From: Spongiactinospora sp. TRM90649
GTDB taxonomy: Bacteria > Actinomycetota > Actinomycetes > Streptosporangiales > Streptosporangiaceae
NCBI RefSeq assembly: GCF_029382225.1
Contig: NZ_JARLTC010000026.1
Location: forward strand, 121,605 to 185,604
Direction: 5' to 3'
Length of the DNA: 64,000 bases
Shown: positions 15,955 through 24,456 of the stretch, in pieces
Layout of the letters: every line of letters begins with the position of its first letter
Numbering within the stretch: the stretch's first letter is position 1
The notes under the pieces: generated by a model
Seen by the model: the letters and a program-made list of their open reading frames with translations, nothing else
Databases searched by the model: none
Told to the model about the DNA's origin: nothing
Translations under genes and position numbers: made by a program

Positions 15955-17364
15955 TCAGGCACAATCGTCGGTTTTGTCCGCTGTGGACCCGAGTGCCTCC
16001 TCGACCGCGGCGCCCACGGCCAGCACCAGGTCCTCCGCGTGCCGGGCCCCGACGATCTGCAATCCCACCGGCAGCCCGCGAGACGTCACCCCGGCCGGGA
16101 CGCTGAGCGCGGGCTGCTGCGACAGGCTGAACGGCAAGGTGAAGGGCGTCCACTCCAGCCAGCCGCGAGCGGTGCTCCCCGGCGGCACGTCGTGGCCGGC
16201 CTCGAACGGCTCGATCGGCACCGTCGGGGTGAGCAGCACGTCGTAATCGCGGTGGAACGCCCCCATCGCGGTGCCGATGTCGAGCATGGCCCGGCGCGCG
16301 GCGAGGTAGTCGGTGATCGAGTAGCGGGAGCCCTGCTCGATCAGCTCGGCCAGGCCCCGATCGATGCCGTGCGGCGAGCCGTCCAACTGCGAACGCAGCA
16401 GCGGGGCCATGCCGGTCGACCACAGCACGGTGAAGACGTCCAGCGGATCGGAGAACGGCGGATCGACCGCCTGGACCCGCACGCCGGCCTCGTCCAGCGC
16501 GGCCACCGCGGCCTCGACCACCTTCGCGACCTCGGGTTCGACCCGGGCGTACCCCAGCGTGGGGGAGTAGGCGGCGCGCAGCCCGCGCACCGGCCGTCGC
16601 ATCCCGGTCCGGTGCGAGCCGGTCGGCGCGGGCATCGCGCTCGGGTCGCGGTCGTCAGGGACGGCCAGCACGTCGAGCAGGGCCGCGACGTCGCCGACGG
16701 TCCGCGCCATCGGCCCGGCGCATCCGAGCCGGTCGAGGTCGCTGACCGGGTAGAGGGGGATGCGCCCGTAGGTCGGCTTCAGCCCGACGACCCCGCAGAA
16801 CGCGGCGGGGATGCGGGTCGAGCCCGCCGCGTCGGTGGCCACCGAGAGCGCCCCCATCCCGGCGGCGAGGGCGGCCCCGCTGCCGCCGCTGGATCCCCCG
16901 GCGGTCAGGCCGGGATCGATCGGGTTCCTGGTCACGCCGTCGATGGGGTTGTCGGTGACCGCCTTCCACCCGAACTCCGGGGTGGTGGTCTTCCCGATCA
17001 GCACCGCGCCCGCCTCGCGCAACCGAGCGGCGGCCGGGCTGTCCACCGTCCACGGCTGATCGGGGTCGACGCGTTGTGAGCCGCGCCGGGTCGGCCAGCC
17101 GGCGGTGAGGAACAGGTCCTTGATCGAGGCCGGCACGCCGTCCAGCGGGCCGAGCGGCTCGCCTCGCCGCCACCGCCGGTGTGACGCCTCGGCCTGCACG
17201 AGAGCACGGTCCTCGTCCACCAGGCAGTAGGCGCGCAGCACCGGATTGTCCCGCCTGATCCGTTCGAGCACGGCCCGCGTCACCTCGACGGGGCTCACCC
17301 GGCCGTCGCGATATGCCCCGGTTAGGGCGCTCGCCGAAGCGTGCACCACCTCTTCCGGCCGCAT
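15955..17364 (-). CDS. Amidase (amidase signature family)
   Basis: A 469-residue amidase-signature hydrolase. The Ser-cisSer-Lys triad is readable: Lys82 in PASIKDLF, Ser158 in TAGGSSGGSGAALAAG and Ser182 in DAAGSTRIPA. It hydrolyses a carboxamide to the acid and ammonia. It lies 27 bases upstream of the acyl-CoA synthetase gene on the same strand and diverges from a nitrilase-superfamily gene and its aldo/keto reductase partner. Together these suggest degradation of an amide or nitrile-derived compound whose acid is then activated with CoA. The natural substrate is unknown. Confidence 0.92.
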   Translation of the reverse strand: MRPEEVVHASASALTGAYRDGRVSPVEVTRAVLERIRRDNPVLRAYCLVDEDRALVQAEASHRRWRRGEPLGPLDGVPASIKDLFLTAGWPTRRGSQRVDPDQPWTVDSPAAARLREAGAVLIGKTTTPEFGWKAVTDNPIDGVTRNPIDPGLTAGGSSGGSGAALAAGMGALSVATDAAGSTRIPAAFCGVVGLKPTYGRIPLYPVSDLDRLGCAGPMARTVGDVAALLDVLAVPDDRDPSAMPAPTGSHRTGMRRPVRGLRAAYSPTLGYARVEPEVAKVVEAAVAALDEAGVRVQAVDPPFSDPLDVFTVLWSTGMAPLLRSQLDGSPHGIDRGLAELIEQGSRYSITDYLAARRAMLDIGTAMGAFHRDYDVLLTPTVPIEPFEAGHDVPPGSTARGWLEWTPFTLPFSLSQQPALSVPAGVTSRGLPVGLQIVGARHAEDLVLAVGAAVEEALGSTADKTDDCA

Positions 17365-17437
17365 CGGCGCCTCCTCCTGCTAGACCACTAGATGAAATGA
17401 AGGTATCTCGGTATGGTTTGCCGAAGAAGGGGGTGCG

Positions 17438-18325
17438 GTGAAGGAGAACGTACAGGTCTCGCTCGTGCAGTTCAGCAGCGAGACGCTCGCGCCGGAGCGC
17501 AACGCCGAGCGGATGGCCGAGCTGGTGCTCGCCGAAGCGGGCGCGCACGGCGCCGAACTGGTGGTCTTCCCCGAGCTGAGCAACACCGGATACGTGCGGT
17601 CGGCGCGTGACGACGACTACGCCCGTCGTCTGTACGCCGCGTCCGAGACGGTGCCCGGACCGACCACCGAGCGGCTGGCCGACGCGGCCCGGCGGTCCGG
17701 CGCGCACGTGGTGGCCGGCATCTCGCAGCGGCACCCGCGGATCCCCGAACTGCTGTACAACGCCGCCGTGCTGATCGATCCGGACGGCGAGCTCGTCGGC
17801 GTCCAGCACAAGGTGCACGCGTGCCGGGACGAGAAGGAGTACTACGTGCCCGGCGACCACGTCGCCACCTACGCCACCTCGCTCGGCCGGATCGGGCTCC
17901 AGCTCTGCTACGACGTGCGGTTCCCCGAACTCGCCCGCGTCCAGGCGCTCGACGGCGCCGAGATCATCCTGTCGCTGTGGGCGGCCGCGGTGCAGCCGGG
18001 CCGGGTGCCCGAGACCAGCATCATCGCCCGCTGCGCGACCCGGGCCATGGAGAACGCGCTGTTCTTCGCCGGCTGCAACCGGACCGGCACCGACCACGAC
18101 CAGGTCTTCTTCGGGCACAGCGCGATCGCCGGTCCGGACGGCGGCACCCTCGCCGCCTCGGCCGGCCAGGACGAGGAGAGCATCCGCGCCACCCTGGTGG
18201 CCGGCCAACTGTCGGCGCAGCGCCGCTACCTGACCCTGTTCCGCGACCGGCGGCCCGAGCTGTACGCACCGATCACCGCGCCGCTGTCGGACCCGTCCAC
18301 CATGCCGACCGGGAAGGGGCGCTAA
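17438..18325 (+). CDS. Carbon-nitrogen hydrolase (nitrilase superfamily)
   Basis: A 295-residue nitrilase-superfamily hydrolase with the Glu-Lys-Cys triad: Glu46 in VVFPELSNTGY, Lys125 in QHKVHA and Cys157 in LQLCYDVRFPE. The CYDVRFPE context fits amidase or N-carbamoyl hydrolase branches (as in omega-amidase or carbamoyl-amino-acid hydrolases) better than true nitrilases. The start is GTG 17438 with GAAGAAGGGGG just upstream. It is divergent from the amidase gene, and its stop is 1 base before the aldo/keto reductase start, so those two form an operon. Confidence 0.9.
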   Translation: MKENVQVSLVQFSSETLAPERNAERMAELVLAEAGAHGAELVVFPELSNTGYVRSARDDDYARRLYAASETVPGPTTERLADAARRSGAHVVAGISQRHPRIPELLYNAAVLIDPDGELVGVQHKVHACRDEKEYYVPGDHVATYATSLGRIGLQLCYDVRFPELARVQALDGAEIILSLWAAAVQPGRVPETSIIARCATRAMENALFFAGCNRTGTDHDQVFFGHSAIAGPDGGTLAASAGQDEESIRATLVAGQLSAQRRYLTLFRDRRPELYAPITAPLSDPSTMPTGKGR

Positions 18326-18326
18326 C

Positions 18327-19313
18327 GTGACGATGCCGCTCCGCCGCCTCGGCCCGCTCCGGGTCGGCGCGCTCGCCCTGGGATGCATGGCGATGAGCGA
18401 CTACTACGGCGCCAACGACGAATCGGAATCCCTCGCCGCCATCCACCGCGCGCTCGACCTCGGCGTGACCCTGCTCGACACCGCCGACGCGTACGGATCG
18501 GGCGCGAACGAGGAACTGGTCGGCCGGGCGATCGCGGGTCGCCGCGACCAGGTCGTGCTCGCCACCAAGTTCGGCGTGGTGCGGCACGGCGGCCGGACGA
18601 CGGGCGTCTGCGGACGGCCCGACTACGTCCGCTCGGCCTGCGAGGCGTCGCTCAGACGCCTCGGCGTCGAGCACATCGACCTCTACCAGCAACATCGCGT
18701 GGATCCTGCGGTACCGATCGAGGACACCGTCGGCGCCCTCGCCGAACTCGTCGCCGAGGGCAAGGTGCGCCACATCGGGCTCTCGGAGGCGTCCCGGGAG
18801 ACGATCCGCCGCGCCCACGCGGTGCACCCGATCGCCACGCTGCAGAACGAATGGTCGCTGTGGTCGCGCGAGATCGAAGGCGACCAGCTCGCCCTGTGCC
18901 GTGAGCTGGGCATCGGCATCGCGCCGTACGCCCCTCTCGGCCGCGGCTTCCTCACCGGCAAGTACCGGTCGGCCACCGATTTCGACGCCGACGACTTCCG
19001 CCGCGTGGCCCAGCCCCGCTTCGCCGACGGCAACCTGCGGCACAACCTCGCGATCGTCGACGCCCTGACCGCCCAGGCGACCCGGCTCGGCATCACCCCG
19101 GCCCAGCTCGCCCTGGCCTGGCTCCTCGCCCAGGGCCAGGACGTGGTCCCCATCCAGGGCGCCACCACCCGCGCCCACCTCGAAGAGAACCTGACGGCGG
19201 CCACCCTCACCCTCACCGAGGCGGACATCACCGCAGCGGCGCAAGCCGTCCCCGCCGACGCCATCCGCGGCGAACGCTACGCGCCGGACCGGATGAAGCT
19301 CCTCGACGACTGA
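18327..19313 (+). CDS. Aldo/keto reductase
   Basis: A 328-residue (alpha/beta)8 NADPH-dependent reductase of the AKR13/YajO-like group. The tetrad is Asp and Tyr in LLDTADAYGSG, Lys in VLATKFGV and His in DLYQQHRVD. The cofactor block near the C-terminus is VVPIQGATTRAHLEENL. GTG 18327 is used, with AAGGGG upstream; ATG 18333 is nearly equivalent. It is translated right after the nitrilase-like gene and probably reduces a carbonyl in the same pathway. Substrate unknown. Confidence 0.92.
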   Translation: MTMPLRRLGPLRVGALALGCMAMSDYYGANDESESLAAIHRALDLGVTLLDTADAYGSGANEELVGRAIAGRRDQVVLATKFGVVRHGGRTTGVCGRPDYVRSACEASLRRLGVEHIDLYQQHRVDPAVPIEDTVGALAELVAEGKVRHIGLSEASRETIRRAHAVHPIATLQNEWSLWSREIEGDQLALCRELGIGIAPYAPLGRGFLTGKYRSATDFDADDFRRVAQPRFADGNLRHNLAIVDALTAQATRLGITPAQLALAWLLAQGQDVVPIQGATTRAHLEENLTAATLTLTEADITAAAQAVPADAIRGERYAPDRMKLLDD

Positions 19314-19570
19314 ACCCAAGGGCTCTGGCCGCCACGGATGAGGACGGTCGGCACAGCAGGCATCCCTATAGGGACATAAGCCGCAGACGGTGCTGGCGCT
19401 TTCGAAATTCACATTTGATCGGACATTATTCCGATTCTGCGGTATTAACCTTCTTCCATCGACGGCTGGATATACTGCCGCGAAAGCCTGTCTCTGTGGG
19501 CCAGGCAAAGCTGGCATCCGTCCATTTAAGGATGTGGCTTCTACAGCTCAACAACAATGACTCAAGGCGC

Positions 19571-20290
19571 ATGATCGTAATGGATGATCGTTTTCCGGCC
19601 AGGTGGCCCGTCGGCACGCTCATGGACCGACTCAGCCCCCAGGACCGGACGGAACTTCTGACTCTCGCGCCATCATCCGCTAGAGCGGCCGGCGAGCCAC
19701 TCATACACCAGGGAGATCAAGAGAGGTCCGAGGTCTATCTGCTGCGTTCCATGCCGGGGCAGCGTCGCACGGCGTGCGTGAAGGTGACGGCCTACCTGGA
19801 ATCGGGCGGAGCGGCCATGCTGGGCATCCGCGTCAGCGGCGATGTGGTGGGTGAACTGGCCGCTCTGCGCAGGCAGCCACGGGCGGCCATGGTGACCACA
19901 TGTAGCCCCTTGTTGGTACATGTCATCCGCGCACACGTCTTCACCGACTTCCTCGATCGCCATCCGGCGGCCTGGAACGCACTGGCCCGAATGATCGCCG
20001 ACCGGCTCGACTGGGCCAATCGGCGAAGGTGTGACTTCGCGCAGTTCAGCGTGCCGGTACGAGTCGCGAATGTGCTCCTGGAAATCGCCGGCCGGCACGG
20101 GGCGGACCGAGTCGATGGAAGGCGAGACCTCGGAGTCGATCTCACCCATGCGGAGATCGCCAACCTTGTCGGGGCCAAAAAGGACGCCGTATTCAAAGCG
20201 ATCCGACGTTTCAAAGACCTCGAACTGATCGCCCTCGGTCATCGGCGGAAGATCGTCATCGACCCGGTCGGTCTGGCTGAATTCCGGTAA
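19571..20290 (+). CDS. Crp/Fnr-family transcriptional regulator
   Basis: About 239 residues from ATG 19571 (AAGG five bases upstream; a longer frame opens at 19415 and ATG 19580 is an alternative). Residues ~15-130 form a cyclic-nucleotide-binding-like beta roll with DVVGELAALRRQPRAAMV, which keeps the GE-[LIV]-A and Arg of the CRP phosphate cassette but has Ala for Ser after the Arg. Residues ~160-235 form the Crp-type winged helix (LTHAEIANLVGAKKDAVFKAIRRFKD). It sits 104 bases upstream of a nucleotide-cyclase-like gene on the same strand, so it may sense that enzyme's product. Effector unproven. Confidence 0.85.
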   Translation: MIVMDDRFPARWPVGTLMDRLSPQDRTELLTLAPSSARAAGEPLIHQGDQERSEVYLLRSMPGQRRTACVKVTAYLESGGAAMLGIRVSGDVVGELAALRRQPRAAMVTTCSPLLVHVIRAHVFTDFLDRHPAAWNALARMIADRLDWANRRRCDFAQFSVPVRVANVLLEIAGRHGADRVDGRRDLGVDLTHAEIANLVGAKKDAVFKAIRRFKDLELIALGHRRKIVIDPVGLAEFR

Positions 20291-20394
20291 AGCGTACTGG
20301 TACGTCTCGGGGCGAAGAGGTCTTCGCCAGGCTCTGTCTCCGGCGATCTCCTGGTCACTCCTGTCGATCTTCCCCGCAACCACAAGGTGACGTG

Positions 20395-21321
20395 ATGCTT
20401 GATTCTGATTTCAGCCGCCGCTTGGTCATGGCGGTCGACGCGGAGGGATACGGCCGCGGTGATGATCTACGGCACGACTCGATTCAGTCGGGCCTGGCCC
20501 AGGTCATGGACCGTGGTGCCCGAGAGGCCGGACTGCGCCGCGAGACCTGGGCCCGCCAGGAGGCCGGCGACGGTGAGATCGCCGTCCTCCCCGAGGAGGT
20601 GCCTGAGCTCCGGGTCGTCGACGACCTGGTCCGCCGCGTGCGCAAGGCGCTCTACGACCACAACCGCGACCGCCGAGACGACGCCCGCCTGCGGATACGC
20701 GTCTCGATCGGCCATGGAGTCGTGAAACGTGGCGAGATGGGCTTCGTCGGCCAGGTCGTGGTGACGACCTGCCGACTGCTCGACGCGGAGGCCGCGCGTA
20801 CTGCCCTGAAGGTGAACCCGCGCGCCGACCTGGTGCTCATTCTCACCGATCGGCTCTATGAGGACGTCATTCGACAGTTCCACACCTCCTACCGGCCGGA
20901 GTCCTTCACCCGGGTGACGGTGCCGACCAAGGAACGCACCGAGATCGCCTGGATGTGGATTCCCGCGGAAGACCTGGATCAGAAGGGAACGCTCAACATG
21001 GACAACCTGCCTGCGGTCGCCGACACCCTGTGGCCGCTGATCGTTGGAGGCGCCCTCGAACGCCTCGGCGCGTACGGCACCGAGACCGGACTCGGCGGCG
21101 CACGGAAACTACTCGCGAAGATCAAGGAGTTCCGGTCCGAGCAGGGCCGACCGGCCGACCCGGAGTCGCGCGACGACCTGCTGGAGTCTCTGGAGCAGTT
21201 GATGCGCGCCGACCCCACCGCGGAGAAGTTCGCGCAGCGGTTCAACGCACAACAGATGACCGTGAACCAGATCACCGCCCCCGTTTCCGGTGAGGGAATC
21301 AACTTTGGTATCCGAAACTGA
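20395..21321 (+). CDS. Class III nucleotide-cyclase-like protein
   Basis: A 308-residue protein from ATG 20395 (AAGGTGACG upstream). Residues ~8-170 match the class III cyclase fold: VMAVDAEGYG supplies a first Asp (D15), QEAGDGEIAVLP a second (D59) at the hairpin position, and RLRIRVSIGHGVV...GFVGQVVVTTCRLLDA matches the block that in cyclases reads like G-x-H-x-G...VNxAARL. Both putative metal ligands are kept; the canonical purine-specifying and transition-state residues cannot be assigned. A C-terminal helical part (~200-305) is unassigned. First gene of an operon with STAND-like, SPFH-like and DUF4407 proteins. Activity, if any, and nucleotide product are unknown. Confidence 0.72.
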   Translation: MLDSDFSRRLVMAVDAEGYGRGDDLRHDSIQSGLAQVMDRGAREAGLRRETWARQEAGDGEIAVLPEEVPELRVVDDLVRRVRKALYDHNRDRRDDARLRIRVSIGHGVVKRGEMGFVGQVVVTTCRLLDAEAARTALKVNPRADLVLILTDRLYEDVIRQFHTSYRPESFTRVTVPTKERTEIAWMWIPAEDLDQKGTLNMDNLPAVADTLWPLIVGGALERLGAYGTETGLGGARKLLAKIKEFRSEQGRPADPESRDDLLESLEQLMRADPTAEKFAQRFNAQQMTVNQITAPVSGEGINFGIRN

Positions 21322-23335
21322 CTCGCCCGGCGAGGGAGTCATGGTCGGTGAGCCGGCCACCCCGGTCGACCTGACCGATCAGACCGAGGTGGCGGACGAG
21401 AGTTTCGCCCAGATCTCCCAGGTCCAGACCGTCATCAACCACATCCACGGCAGCATCGGAGGAGCCTCGTTCGGCATCACGGGTTCCCGCCCGGAGTCCC
21501 GCCGCGCGTCCGGCCCGGTGCCCCCGTACGAGATGGAGGAGGCCCGCACCGGCTATGTGCGCCACACCACCTACCGGGCCGCGGCGGAACGACTGGAAAG
21601 CGGCAACATGGTGGCCCTGATCGGCAAGGCCGGTACCGGCCGCCGGACGGCGGCGCTCAACCTGCTGCATGACTTCGTCGGCGGGCGGCGTGAGGTGGTC
21701 GAGCTCAGTCCGGCCTACACGCTGGAGAAGCTGGCAGCCCGGGAATACCGCAAGGCGCACGGCTACCTGCTGTGCGACTGGCCCAATGACGATGTCGATG
21801 GGAGCATCGCCGACTTCCACGTACGGGAGATCAGGCGCCGGGTTCGCGATGCCGGGGCCTACCTGGTGATCACCGGGACCGCCACTTCGCTGCCAGAAGG
21901 AGATCAGATCCCCTGGCTGCCGCCGCCGGTCCGTGACGTTTTGCTGGCTCATCGGGTGGCGTCCGAGATCGCGTGGGAGGCGGTCGCACAGATCACCAGC
22001 GACTACGCCATGACCGATGTGGTGACACTGGCGCGTGATCTGGCGGACGGGGTTCCGCTGGACGACGCGCTCGGCAGGCTGGAGTCCGCCGGCCGGCGTG
22101 AGGTGGCCACCTGGTTCGACGGCCCGCGTACCCGGGGTGAGCTCTTCGAGATGGCCGCCATGGCCTTCACCGCCGGCCTGCCGGAACGCGGCTTCGAGGA
22201 GTTGCTCGCCCGGTTGGAGTCGATCGCCGGCATCGGCACGGAAGCCGCCGAGGCCGTCTCGGCGGATGATCCGATGCCGAGCCGCCGTCTGCTCCGAGTG
22301 GCAGAGGGCTCGCTGTTCAGCCTGTCACCGGAACGCAGACTGAGGTTCAAGGTCGAGGGCCACCGGACACATGTGATGCGGGAGCTGTACCAGCGGCACG
22401 GCATGCGGCTGTGGGATCCGGTCACCGAATGGCTGCACGAGTGCGCCGCCCTGCGTAACCCGAGCGCACAGGCGGAGATCGCCAGAGGAGTTGCCATCCT
22501 GGCCTTCGTCGCCGGGTACTCGCACGTCGAGAGTGCGTTTCTCACCCCGTGGGCGCGCGGACGAGGCGTCATGCGCAGCCAGGCCACCGCCGCGATGGCC
22601 GTCTCCTGGCTGTGCCTGGACGAGACGACCCGCCCGGAGGTCCTGCGCACGGTCAGCTCGTGGACGAGGTCGTCCGCCGCCCGGCCCAGGTTCACCGCCA
22701 CCCTTGCCTGGTCCGGCGAGCTGGGCATTCGGTTCCCGTTGGAGGCCGCTCGGATGCTCTGGCTGCAGATCAGGGACAGTGATAAGCCGGTCCGGCATGC
22801 GGAGATCGCACTGGCGCGGCTGTTCGCGGCGCTGACCGAGGCCACCGGCAATGCCCTCCCGATGCTTGACTGGCTGGCGCATCGGATCGGCAATGACCGG
22901 CGGATCGGCCGTGCGGTCGATCCGCTGATCCGGGGGATCCTGAGTGTGCTGTCGGCTCGCGCGGACGGTGTCGGGATCCCCACGGTCACCGTTCACCTGC
23001 GCAGCCGCCCCGATTCGGCCGCCCCCCTGGCCAAACTCTGGGCCGCGGTCCTGGTCAAGCGTCCACACCGCAAGGACGCGCTGGCCGCCCTGTATGACGC
23101 CGTCTGCGCCTTCGATGAGCGCGACGGCGACGAGTGCGACCGTGTCCGTGCGCTGTTCGCCGCGCTCGTGGCGACTCTCCCCGCTAAGGAACGGCCGCTG
23201 CTGGCCTATGACCTGCGGCGCTACGCCATCTCCCGCAACGCCGACGAGAACCGGCTGGAGATTCTCCTGTCGCTGCTCCGGGTCTTCCTGAGCCCCGCCG
23301 TACTGTCTCTCGACACCATTGGAAAGCGTCCATGA
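21305..23335 (+). CDS. STAND-like P-loop NTPase with helical repeat C-terminus
   Basis: About 676 residues. Start is uncertain: TTG 21305 has GAGGG eight bases upstream and overlaps the cyclase gene; GTG 21290 and ATG 21341 are alternatives. After a disordered N-terminus, MVALIGKAGTGRRTAALNLL is a P-loop, though the usual Lys is Arg. GYLLCDWPND resembles Walker B and YLVITGTAT a sensor-1 strand. The remaining ~400 residues are alpha-helical and repeat-like. The layout fits STAND NTPases that act as scaffolds in defence or signalling. Coupled to the downstream SPFH-like gene by ATGA overlap. Confidence 0.7.
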   Translation: MVSETDSPGEGVMVGEPATPVDLTDQTEVADESFAQISQVQTVINHIHGSIGGASFGITGSRPESRRASGPVPPYEMEEARTGYVRHTTYRAAAERLESGNMVALIGKAGTGRRTAALNLLHDFVGGRREVVELSPAYTLEKLAAREYRKAHGYLLCDWPNDDVDGSIADFHVREIRRRVRDAGAYLVITGTATSLPEGDQIPWLPPPVRDVLLAHRVASEIAWEAVAQITSDYAMTDVVTLARDLADGVPLDDALGRLESAGRREVATWFDGPRTRGELFEMAAMAFTAGLPERGFEELLARLESIAGIGTEAAEAVSADDPMPSRRLLRVAEGSLFSLSPERRLRFKVEGHRTHVMRELYQRHGMRLWDPVTEWLHECAALRNPSAQAEIARGVAILAFVAGYSHVESAFLTPWARGRGVMRSQATAAMAVSWLCLDETTRPEVLRTVSSWTRSSAARPRFTATLAWSGELGIRFPLEAARMLWLQIRDSDKPVRHAEIALARLFAALTEATGNALPMLDWLAHRIGNDRRIGRAVDPLIRGILSVLSARADGVGIPTVTVHLRSRPDSAAPLAKLWAAVLVKRPHRKDALAALYDAVCAFDERDGDECDRVRALFAALVATLPAKERPLLAYDLRRYAISRNADENRLEILLSLLRVFLSPAVLSLDTIGKRP

Positions 23336-24456
23336 GCTATCCCGTGATCAGGCAGGTCGCTCTTGAGCCTGTCGCCAGGCAGAGGTTCCTGAGCAGACCG
23401 CGCCGCCCGATCTCCAGCCTGCCCCGCCAGCTCCCGCACCAGCGGCTCGTCTTCGAGTACGACGGCACGTTCGTGCTGGGCGACAGGCGGTTGCGCGGCG
23501 ACGAAGCTCACGTGCTGCACGGCGAGAGCGTCAGCGTCGTGGACATGGCCAAGGACCACCCGGTGACGATCAACGTGTCGATCAGGTCCTCCGGCGCGCA
23601 CGACTTCACGGTCGTGGTGCAGTTCCGCTGCACGGTCGACGAACCGATCAAGGTGGTGCGCGCCGGCCTGACCGAAGTCACCGAGCATCTGGTCACCTAC
23701 ATCCGGGCTTACCACAAGCTCTTCGACCTCGGCCGCGGCTACGGACTGCACGAGGTCCACGAGTTGTGGAAGAACGTGCACGCCCAGGTCAAGGCTTACA
23801 CGACCCTGGTTCCCTGTGCGCTGCCCGGCATGTCTGTCGAATTCGCCGGCCTCGACGTGTACGCCCCCGACGAGATCGCCCAAGGGCGACGGCACTACGA
23901 GACCAGCCTGCACAACATCCACGGCGAACACGGCCTCCGCGACGCAAAACGCAAGCTCGACCGTGACTTCGAACTCGATGAGCAGGACTACCTGCACACC
24001 AAGGGCCACAGCGCGAACGACTTCACCCGGCAGGAGGCGGCCCTCGACCGGGATCAGCAGATCACCGAGGCCACGAAGGTCAAGGACTTCCTGAACAGTG
24101 GCCCCGGCGCCGCCGACGGCCTGTACGCCACCACCCCCGGTCTCAGCGATCAGCAGATCGCCGACCGCTATGCCACCTTGGGCGACCGGGAGTACACCGC
24201 AATGCAGCACGAGATTCAGCGTGAGCACGAGATGCAGGTCGTTCAGGAACGCGCCCGGGCCGACGTTGTACGGGCGGCGATCTCCCAAGGGCTGTTCAAC
24301 GAGACGACCGGCAAGGAACTGCTCGCCACCTTCGACGACGTTGAGGCGGAAGCAGGGCCGAAGGACCTCGAAGGACCCGCCTACGAGGCTCGCGCCGAGG
24401 TGACGGCGGGCGACGCAGGTGACGACTTCTTCATGGAGGAGGACGTCCGTGGTTGA
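23332..24456 (+). CDS. SPFH/band-7-like protein
   Basis: A 374-residue soluble-looking protein. Residues ~35-190 resemble an SPFH/band-7 domain: a short beta-rich start (FEYDGTFVLGDRRL), HPVTINVSIR, then FTVVVQFRCTVDEPIKVVRAG and the helix-strand SVEFAGLDVYAPDEI. Residues ~190-330 are highly charged and helical, likely coiled coil, as in flotillin-like proteins. There is no membrane segment, so it probably works at the membrane through its DUF4407 partner. It overlaps the STAND-like gene upstream (ATGA) and the DUF4407 gene downstream by 8 bases. Family assignment is by pattern and moderate. Confidence 0.6.
   Translation: MSYPVIRQVALEPVARQRFLSRPRRPISSLPRQLPHQRLVFEYDGTFVLGDRRLRGDEAHVLHGESVSVVDMAKDHPVTINVSIRSSGAHDFTVVVQFRCTVDEPIKVVRAGLTEVTEHLVTYIRAYHKLFDLGRGYGLHEVHELWKNVHAQVKAYTTLVPCALPGMSVEFAGLDVYAPDEIAQGRRHYETSLHNIHGEHGLRDAKRKLDRDFELDEQDYLHTKGHSANDFTRQEAALDRDQQITEATKVKDFLNSGPGAADGLYATTPGLSDQQIADRYATLGDREYTAMQHEIQREHEMQVVQERARADVVRAAISQGLFNETTGKELLATFDDVEAEAGPKDLEGPAYEARAEVTAGDAGDDFFMEEDVRG

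Noticed and set aside
15955..17364. Amidase as a Glu-tRNA(Gln) amidotransferase subunit A
   Set aside because: No gatB/gatC neighbours and the context is catabolic; a stand-alone amidase fits better.
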